The notes beneath the pieces are model-generated. The model ran no database searches, had not been told where the DNA came from, and worked only from the letters and a program-made list of their open reading frames with translations. This document shows, piece by piece, positions 6,665 through 11,808 of a stretch of DNA of 11,808 nucleotides (positions are counted from its first letter, which is position 1; each line of letters begins with the position of its first letter). Made by a program: the position numbers and the translations under genes. Source of the stretch: Planctomycetota bacterium (GTDB lineage Bacteria; Planctomycetota; PUPC01; JABMSA01; JAUWKK01); the NCBI GenBank assembly GCA_030614245.1, contig JAUWKK010000047.1:1-11808 (forward strand). Direction: 5' to 3'.

Positions 6665-9364
6665 TCAGGGCAGATCGTAGATGCACTTGCTCGTTGCGGG
6701 CGGGTTGAAGTCGGGATGCTCGGACTTCGACGTATCCTCTGCCGAGACCCGCACGCGTGCAACCATCAGCGCGTCCTTATATGTCCAAAGCGCCACGCGG
6801 TCGCCGGAGATCGGCTCGGGGTCCAGGTATTCCAATATCAGCTTGTAATCCACAAAGAACCGCAGCTTGGGGCCTTTCCTGTCGATCTTCACGTACCACC
6901 ACTGGCGGTGCATCGATATCGAGGCCGGCAGGGTCAGCTCCTTCGTGCCGGCGACAATCTTGCCGTTCCGCGTGATGCACGTGAGAGTGTTGCCGTAGCC
7001 TCCGAGCATGAAGCCGTAGCCGCTGGTCATGTCGCGCCCGTCGCTGCATATTGTTGCGTTCATGTCGCGTGCGTGCGAGTATCCTCTGCCCCGATTGGAG
7101 TCCATCTGCACTGCGGCACAGAACTCGACCGTAACATCACCGCCGAAATGCCCCTTGTGCCAGATGGCCGCGACGCCGGACCGCGATCCGCCCCGGAACC
7201 ACGACCAGCGCTTGTCGCATTCCCAGCGCTTCGCCACCTCCCACTCGCCGCCGGCCACGCGCCAGTCGCTGGGCGCCTTGCTGAATGTGAAGCTCGATAC
7301 GTTCGGACAGGTCACCTTCATATCGTCGCGGACGAAAGTCGCGCCGTTCTCGCGAACGGCCATCATCGAGCCGCGCAACGGCGCATCGTCGCGGAAGTGC
7401 AGCTTCAGTTCGTTGTCAAGATACCCGAAAACAAACCGCCCGCGGCGGCTCAGCTTCATGTGCTTCGGAATGCTCTCTCCTTCGAGCTTCTTCGTCACGA
7501 CTTCTTCGCCGGCCCGGAGCAAGCGGAGGATCATCGGGCTCGACTTGACGAGTTGCAGCCGATAGCCGCGATCCGGCTGCGGCCGGTCGGCCGAGCTCAG
7601 CAGCGATGCCGTCCATGCTTCCGCCGCGGGCTGCTTGAGCGCAGTATCGAGATCGACGTCTCCGAAGAAGTCGCCGCGATGCCATTGCGTGTTCGAGTCC
7701 CCCGCATCGGGGCCGATGAAGCGCGAAGCCAGCCAGTCGCTCTGAGGTGCCGCCCAGCCCTGCATCGAACGCTCTTTCGTGAACACCCTGTTATAAGTGA
7801 GCACAGGGCGCGGCGTCTCGGGGAAATCCACCCGAACGTTGTCGAACTTCACCTCGGACGAATCGTTCAGCAGCCCCACCTTGCCGGTCGTTATTGAGGC
7901 ATCCCAGACCTCGATGAGCGTGCGGTCGGCAGCGGCCACGCGGATGATGCCGTTTGAATACGATGCGCTGAGCCGGAGCATCGGCTTCCTGGCCAGTTCA
8001 TCTGGCAGCGTCGTCTCAGCCAGGAGTTTCCGTGTGGTTTCGATTATCCGCCCGAGCTTCAGCGTTCCGCCGGCTTCGAGCCTCACCCAGTAGTAGTTGA
8101 CTTCGTCGAGATAGTGCAGGCAGAGGCCGGCTGCGCCCTTCTTCGGGGGCGTGAGGTCGGCGGCGAGTGTGTAGTCGCGCCAGCGCACGTCGCCTGCGAT
8201 CACCTTCGCCGGGCCGGTCGATGTTGATGCATAAGCACGCGATCTTCCTTCGCCCGCCAGATGCCATTTCCCGCCGAGCTCCTGCCAGAGAATCGGCTCC
8301 CCGGAGAAATCGTCGTCGAGGAACCTCTTGCCGGCCACGTAGACGTCGTCGAACGTCGTTCCGACGGGATCCTCGGTGTAAAGCCCGATCTTGCCGAACG
8401 CGAGGTCGCGGTCGTGATGCCGCAGCACCTCGTGTCCGTCGATCAGCACGACGGCGACGCCATCGAGTATCTCGGCGCCGAGCCTGTACCATTGCCGCAG
8501 GATGTATCCGCCATCTGCCTGCGCGACGACCGTCTGCTTGCCGTCTCGGCACTTGATGAGTTCCTTCCGGCCCGCCTTGCTGCCGCGCGGGCCCCATCGG
8601 AACAGATAGTAGTTCTTCGCATCGCGATAATAGAAGTATATCCCGATGCGCCCGCCCGTGTGCCGGGCGGAGACGTTGAACTCGTAGTCGTCCCACGACC
8701 AGCCGCCGCTGACCGAACCGGCCGGTTTCGCCGGCGTGCCCGTGCCGACGTACGAAAACGCATTCGCACTCAGCGCGGGGTTGTCGAGCGTACGGACTTC
8801 CCACGTGCCGCCGATATCGACGAAGCTCTTGGCTTCTTCGGAATGCTTCATGAAGTCCGACATGAAATTGACCTTCGCATACGGCTGCCGGGTCAGCCTG
8901 GTGACGCTGACACCGCTGCCCTTGACCCCCACGCCGATCTTGCCGCGACTGTAGAGGTCGTCGTATGCCTGCGACACCACGCGCCCGTTGACGACGATCG
9001 CCAGGAGCGTCGAGCGCCGCTTGATGACGATCTCCGCCTTGCCGGACTTAGGCAGGCCGTCGGAGCTGCCGCGGCCGATCGGGAAGGCCATTCCGCCTTC
9101 GACGCGGAACAACCGCGAGCCGTTCCAACCGATCTCAGCACGGTAGTGTGTCTCGGGGTTTGCGTAATTCAACAGCACGCAGACAGTCGGTTTGCCGCCG
9201 TTCTTCTCGCTGTCAGCCTTGAGCCGAAGCTTCAGGTTGAACTCCGAACGCCTCAGCCCCGGGCGGAGCAAGTAGTTCACGCCATCGACCTGAACGGTCT
9301 CGCCGGCTTGACACATTGCCGCCAGGAGGAGAAAGTTCGTCGCGGCTGCGAGAAGTCGTCTCAT
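6665..9364 (-). CDS. Large secreted protein with about five LamG/concanavalin-like units
   Basis: Predicted 899-residue exported protein. The start at 9364 is preferred over the upstream in-frame ATGs because GGAG (9374-9377) lies 9 bases ahead and a classic signal peptide follows at once (MRRLLAAATNFLLLAAMCQA, cleavage near residue 20; M before C argues against a lipobox). The mature part is a string of beta-rich units at about 24-160, 183-345, 351-514, 525-690 and 695-875. Several close with the same sort of strand (TTFDDVYVAG, VKFDNVRVDF, MVARVRVSAED), and units carry a central pattern such as NYYLFRW or NYYWVRL. This resembles LamG or DUF1080-type jelly-roll domains that bind carbohydrate or act in sugar-polymer breakdown. 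I see no catalytic motif, transmembrane helix or sorting signal. It stands alone with its own promoter. A carbohydrate-binding role is inferred, not shown. Confidence 0.85.
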   Translation of the reverse strand: MRRLLAAATNFLLLAAMCQAGETVQVDGVNYLLRPGLRRSEFNLKLRLKADSEKNGGKPTVCVLLNYANPETHYRAEIGWNGSRLFRVEGGMAFPIGRGSSDGLPKSGKAEIVIKRRSTLLAIVVNGRVVSQAYDDLYSRGKIGVGVKGSGVSVTRLTRQPYAKVNFMSDFMKHSEEAKSFVDIGGTWEVRTLDNPALSANAFSYVGTGTPAKPAGSVSGGWSWDDYEFNVSARHTGGRIGIYFYYRDAKNYYLFRWGPRGSKAGRKELIKCRDGKQTVVAQADGGYILRQWYRLGAEILDGVAVVLIDGHEVLRHHDRDLAFGKIGLYTEDPVGTTFDDVYVAGKRFLDDDFSGEPILWQELGGKWHLAGEGRSRAYASTSTGPAKVIAGDVRWRDYTLAADLTPPKKGAAGLCLHYLDEVNYYWVRLEAGGTLKLGRIIETTRKLLAETTLPDELARKPMLRLSASYSNGIIRVAAADRTLIEVWDASITTGKVGLLNDSSEVKFDNVRVDFPETPRPVLTYNRVFTKERSMQGWAAPQSDWLASRFIGPDAGDSNTQWHRGDFFGDVDLDTALKQPAAEAWTASLLSSADRPQPDRGYRLQLVKSSPMILRLLRAGEEVVTKKLEGESIPKHMKLSRRGRFVFGYLDNELKLHFRDDAPLRGSMMAVRENGATFVRDDMKVTCPNVSSFTFSKAPSDWRVAGGEWEVAKRWECDKRWSWFRGGSRSGVAAIWHKGHFGGDVTVEFCAAVQMDSNRGRGYSHARDMNATICSDGRDMTSGYGFMLGGYGNTLTCITRNGKIVAGTKELTLPASISMHRQWWYVKIDRKGPKLRFFVDYKLILEYLDPEPISGDRVALWTYKDALMVARVRVSAEDTSKSEHPDFNPPATSKCIYDLP

Positions 9365-9409
9365 CAAACATATCTCCGGGCCTGAAGGCATCACTTGCCG
9401 TCCAACGGT

Positions 9410-9438
9410 ATTATTCCGTCTTGGGGTGCCACGGTCAA
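9410..9438 (-). promoter_or_regulatory. Promoter of the secreted-protein gene
   Basis: On the minus strand, TTGACC (9433-9438) and AATAAT (9410-9415) are 17 bases apart and lie about 45 bases upstream of the start at 9364. The -35 box falls inside the first hairpin of the repeat at 9430-9488, so that repeat may have supplied part of the promoter. Confidence 0.6.
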
Positions 9439-9488
9439 CGATCTTCCGTTGGCCGTGCCTGGTCCACGTCCAAGCTGTGCTTCACGTG
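9430..9488. repeat. Two-hairpin repeat, copy 1
   Basis: First hairpin: CACGGTCAAC (9430-9439) pairs with GTTGGCCGTG (9448-9457), with one G-T pair. Second hairpin: CACGTCCAAGC (9465-9475) with a 3-base loop and the partly matching GCTTCACGTG (9479-9488). The same two hairpins in the same order and orientation recur at 11630-11702. Confidence 0.7.
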
Positions 9489-9760
9489 TCTACCCAATTC
9501 TATCACGCCTTCCGCGCGGTAACAAACCCTTGCCTGCGGAAGATACGGGCCTTACTATCACTATACGCCGAACATGTGTGTTTCGCAAATGCCGAATATG
9601 TATAACTATGTAAGCAACTCGCCCTCTTCTCGAAGATTCTCCTTGTTTACAGTCGCTTGCATGCTACATTATCGGTTGATGGTGAGCTTTGAGTATGTGT
9701 TTAGCCGCGCGGAGAGCTCCGAAGGAGCGACGGAGAGACTCTAAAGTTCCCAAGGCTCCT
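9489..9760. other. Intergenic sequence without a gene
   Basis: No credible ORF. This part is less GC-rich than its surroundings. Two related stretches begin GCCGAACATGT (9567) and GCCGAATATGT (9591), 24 bases apart, perhaps a chance direct repeat. Weak plus-strand promoter-like pairs are TTGCCT-N17-TACTAT (9530-9558) and TTGTTT-N16-TACATT (9643-9670). Either could serve the TatD gene more than 300 bases downstream, but support is slight. Confidence 0.35.
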
Positions 9761-9930
9761 GCGCCCCTTCAGGGCGGCTCGTTTTGCTTCGCTCTTTTAC
9801 TGGGGCTGAAGCCCCAGCCTATATGCCTGCGCTGCTTCGCAGCGAGGAGCCGACGCCTGCTTTACGTGGGGCAGGCTGGAAAGCCTGCCCCACGTTATGA
9901 AAGATGCTTCCCTGCCCGCCTCAGGAGGCG
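9761..9930. repeat. Hairpin-cassette repeat, copy B (inverted relative to copy A)
   Basis: The reverse complement of 9800-9869 matches 4006-4077 almost base for base: CACGTAAAGCAGGCG, then the CGCTGC/GCAGCG hairpin, the GCATATAGG spacer and the CTGGGGCT/AGCCCCAG hairpin. The CGCCCTG module seen after the core in copy A appears here as GCGCCCCTTCAGGGCGG at 9761-9776. Copy B also has a perfect 14-bp stem with a 4-base loop (arms 9864-9877 and 9882-9895, arm ACGTGGGGCAGGCT) that copy A lacks. The CCGCCTCAGGAGG motif is present in both. Short ORFs here are repeat translations. Confidence 0.8.
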
Positions 9931-9990
9931 CTAAGAGCTCAGCATGACAGTTTAGGAAATATCTGCGGTCTATCTCTTTCTGGTTCCGCA

Positions 9991-11370
9991 ATGTGCATCG
10001 ATACCCACGCACATCTTGACGACAGCCGGTTCGACGATGACGTTGCCGACGTAATCGGCCGCGCAGTCGAGGCGGGAGTGAGCCTGATAATCAATCCCGG
10101 CTCCGGTCTTCAGGCGTCGCGCCGGGCCGTCGAGCTTGGAGAACGATTTGAATGCGTCCGCGCCGCGGCCGGGATCAGCCCGCATGATATCGACGATCAC
10201 TCGCCCGACGACTGGCGCCAGCTCGATGAGCTCGCCCGGACGGCGCCCATAGTCGCCATCGGCGAGATCGGCCTCGAATACCATTATTATAAGGATGCCG
10301 AGCACAGGAAGCGCCAGCAGGAGGCCTTCCGCAGGCAGCTCGACCTGGCAGACGAGCTCGATCTGCCCGTCATAATCCACTGCCGCGAAGCTCACGCCGA
10401 TTTGAGGTGCATCCTTTCCGAACGAGCGGCCGGACGCAAGCTCTCCGGCGTGGTACACTGCTTCAGCGGCACAGTAGCCGATGCAGCAGCATACATCCAC
10501 CTCGGGCTGCTGGTATCATTTACCGGCATCATCACCTTCAAGAAAGCAGAGGGCGTCCGCAAGATCGCCTCGGCCATCGCGAGCGACAACCTTATGCTCG
10601 AAACCGATTCGCCGTATATGGCCCCGGAGGGCTATCGCGGCAGACGCTGCGAACCGGCCCACGTCATCGAGGTGGCCGGGAAGCTCGCCGAAATCCACGG
10701 CCTGGCGCTTGCCGACATCGGACGCATCACGTCGGGCAACGCCCGGCGGCTCTTCCGCCTCGAAGGGAGCGATGAGAAACCGGCGGTCGTCTATCCCATC
10801 CGCGATTCGCTCTACGTGAACCTCACAAATCGCTGCACCAACTGCTGCGTCTTCTGCCCGCGCGAGACCGAGCCGCGCGTCAAGGGCCACTGGCTCGGCC
10901 TCGAGCATGAACCGACGTCCGACGAGGTAATCGATGCGATAGGCGATGCATCGAGCTATAATGAGGTGGTATTCTGCGGTTTCGGCGAGCCGACGCTGCG
11001 GCTGGAGACGCTGAAGCAGGTCGCGCGCGCGGTCAAGCAGCAGGGGGGCCGCGTCAGGGTCAACACGAACGGCCACGGCTCGATGATCGAGAGCTACGAT
11101 ATCGTGCCCGAGCTGGCCGGGCTGGTCGATACGGTCTCGGTCAGCCTCAACACCGCCGACGAGCAGCAGTACGTCGAGCTCTGCCGCCCGCAGCGCGGGG
11201 TGGAAGCGTACAGGGCCATGCTCGATTTCATCGGCCGGGCCGTCGAGCTGCTCCCAGGCGTGTACGTCACGGCGCTCGACTATCCCGGTGTCGACGTCGA
11301 AGCCTGTAAGAGCCTCGCGGCCGAACTCGGCGCGCAGTTCCGCTGCCGGAAGTACAGGCATCTGGGGTGA
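9991..11370 (+). CDS. TatD-family hydrolase fused to a radical SAM domain
   Basis: One 459-residue frame joins two enzymes. Residues 1-258 are a TatD-type metal-dependent hydrolase, a family that includes 3'-5' DNA/RNA exonucleases: metal ligands H6 and H8 in DTHAHLD, E92 in GEIGLEY, H130 in IIHCREA, H156 in VHCFSG and D206 in LETDSPYMAP. Residues about 265-459 are a radical SAM domain with the cluster motif C282-x3-C286-x2-C289 in NRCTNCCVFCPR, GFGEPT (330-335) for SAM contact, and RVNTNGHG. This matches the TatD-associated radical SAM family (TIGR04038 as I recall it), usually a separate neighbour gene. Start 9991 is chosen because the TatD fold begins there (MCIDTHAHL); the 29 residues upstream come from repeat and spacer sequence. 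No clear Shine-Dalgarno site is visible, and no nearby promoter. The substrate of the radical SAM half is unknown. Both domains look intact. Confidence 0.92.
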   Translation: MCIDTHAHLDDSRFDDDVADVIGRAVEAGVSLIINPGSGLQASRRAVELGERFECVRAAAGISPHDIDDHSPDDWRQLDELARTAPIVAIGEIGLEYHYYKDAEHRKRQQEAFRRQLDLADELDLPVIIHCREAHADLRCILSERAAGRKLSGVVHCFSGTVADAAAYIHLGLLVSFTGIITFKKAEGVRKIASAIASDNLMLETDSPYMAPEGYRGRRCEPAHVIEVAGKLAEIHGLALADIGRITSGNARRLFRLEGSDEKPAVVYPIRDSLYVNLTNRCTNCCVFCPRETEPRVKGHWLGLEHEPTSDEVIDAIGDASSYNEVVFCGFGEPTLRLETLKQVARAVKQQGGRVRVNTNGHGSMIESYDIVPELAGLVDTVSVSLNTADEQQYVELCRPQRGVEAYRAMLDFIGRAVELLPGVYVTALDYPGVDVEACKSLAAELGAQFRCRKYRHLG

Positions 11371-11440
11371 ACGGGAGCCGGTTGCGTTGTGCCCGCGGGA
11401 CCGTGGCATGTTGCGGGCCGTCTCGTATGTGTTCAGCCCG

Positions 11441-11458
11441 CCGCCCCGTTGGGGCTGG
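11441..11458. repeat. 18-bp direct repeat, first copy
   Basis: CCGCCCCGTTGGGGCTGG, identical to 11527-11544 (86 bp apart) and itself a small CCCC/GGGG hairpin. Confidence 0.85.
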
Positions 11459-11470
11459 ATCTCTTCGTGG

Positions 11471-11490
11471 GGCAGGCTTTCCAGCCTGCC
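11471..11490. repeat. GGCAGGCT hairpin, third copy
   Basis: GGCAGGCT, a 4-base loop and AGCCTGCC. The same 8-bp stem appears at 6622-6639 and within 9864-9895. Confidence 0.8.
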
Positions 11491-11526
11491 TGCCTGCGGC
11501 ATGGCCTGCCGATTCGCGGCATTACT

Positions 11527-11544
11527 CCGCCCCGTTGGGGCTGG
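11527..11544. repeat. 18-bp direct repeat, second copy
   Basis: Exact copy of 11441-11458. The GGCAGGCT hairpin lies between the two. Confidence 0.85.
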
Positions 11545-11564
11545 GACTTCACTCATCAACCTTA

Positions 11565-11583
11565 CCCACGGCGTTGCCGTGGG
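11565..11583. repeat. Perfect 8-bp stem, 3-base loop hairpin
   Basis: CCCACGGC, loop GTT, GCCGTGGG. It is not followed by a T-tract, so it is grouped with the hairpin array and not called a terminator. Confidence 0.8.
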
Positions 11584-11629
11584 CTATCTTATTTCGCCCC
11601 TGACGGGGCTGCAATCCAATGCCGGGTCG

Positions 11630-11702
11630 CACGGTCAACCGTCCTCGGCTGGCCGTGGTCTTTTTCCTGCCCCTTTACACGTCCAAGCTCTGCTTGAACG
11701 TG
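11630..11702. repeat. Two-hairpin repeat, copy 2
   Basis: CACGGTCAAC (11630-11639) with GCTGGCCGTG (11648-11657), then CACGTCCAAGC (11678-11688), loop TCT and GCTTGAACGTG (11692-11702). First-hairpin arm positions and loop length match copy 1 at 9430-9457 exactly. The spacer to the second hairpin is about 13 bases longer here. Confidence 0.7.
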
Positions 11703-11808
11703 CCTGCCTGCCCCCTCCATAGGCGGGCGGGTACGGCCTGGCCTGCCGCTACCCGGCACTACTTCGCCCCGCCGGCGGATTAGGGCGGCTTGTAGCCCCG
11801 TAAGGGGC

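Larger units (their letters stand above)
11371..11808. repeat. Gene-free array of hairpin repeats
   Basis: No credible gene lies between the fusion-gene stop and the window end. The stretch is a succession of short GC-rich stems: CCCCGTTGGGG twice, GGCAGGCT/AGCCTGCC (11471-11490), CCCACGGC/GCCGTGGG with loop GTT (11565-11583), GCCCCTGACGGGGC (11596-11609), the two-hairpin repeat at 11630-11702, and a last GCCCC/GGGGC stem at the very end. The array probably continues beyond 11808. ORFs here are low-complexity translations of the stems. Confidence 0.75.

Noticed and set aside
9689..9934. 81-residue ORF upstream of the TatD fusion
   Set aside because: Its translation comes almost wholly from hairpin repeat copy B.
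9904..9990. Upstream in-frame start adding 29 residues to the TatD fusion
   Set aside because: The extra residues come from repeat and spacer sequence and precede the natural TatD start MCIDTHAHL.
10740..10850. Frameshift or false joining between TatD and the radical SAM domain
   Set aside because: The frame is continuous with intact motifs on both sides, a short natural linker and no stop or low-complexity joint.
11371..11808. CRISPR array
   Set aside because: Repeats are different short stems at irregular spacing, with only one exact pair of 18 bp; no regular spacers and no cas genes.

Overview
The window is GC-rich bacterial DNA with about seven protein genes. They are separated by unusually long intergenic stretches packed with short hairpin repeats. 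The chaperonin, aminotransferase and TatD genes are housekeeping-like. The secreted LamG-type protein and the GC-rich modular hairpin repeats remind me of Planctomycetota, Armatimonadota or a related uncultured lineage, but no ribosomal marker is present, so this placement is an inference with low confidence.

Layout. (1) Positions 85-3827, minus strand: a three-gene chaperonin operon in the order groEL-A (first transcribed), groES, groEL-B. A good sigma-70-type promoter lies upstream at 3884-3912 and each gene has a Shine-Dalgarno site. GroEL-A keeps a GGM-rich C-terminal tail. GroEL-B is more divergent: its nucleotide-loop lysine is replaced by methionine, and its tail is replaced by an acidic stretch running into residues encoded by a perfect 22-bp palindrome. 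(2) Positions 3988-4216: a hairpin-rich intergenic repeat (copy A). (3) Positions 4323-6171, plus strand: a promoter, a class I aspartate-type aminotransferase and, 9 bp later, kptA (RNA 2'-phosphotransferase), probably one transcript. (4) Positions 6172-6664: a small zinc-ribbon ORF, a possible helix-turn-helix remnant on the other strand, and a small palindrome. (5) Positions 6665-9364, minus strand: a large secreted protein made of about five LamG/concanavalin-like units, with its own promoter. (6) Positions 9365-9990: a long intergenic region holding a two-hairpin repeat and copy B, which is inverted relative to copy A. (7) Positions 9991-11370, plus strand: one ORF that fuses a TatD metal-dependent hydrolase to a radical SAM domain. 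(8) Positions 11371-11808: a gene-free array of hairpin repeats running off the window.

How the genes work together. The chaperonin genes form a complete functional unit (one GroES with two GroEL paralogues). The aminotransferase and kptA are probably co-transcribed without an obvious biochemical link. TatD and the radical SAM domain are forced into one-to-one stoichiometry by fusion. I see no sign of a phage, a complete insertion sequence, a CRISPR array or a recognisable defence system. The observations most worth following are the chaperonin operon order with the remodelled GroEL-B tail, the TatD-radical SAM fusion, and the dispersed hairpin-cassette family, which has related modules in most of the larger intergenic gaps.
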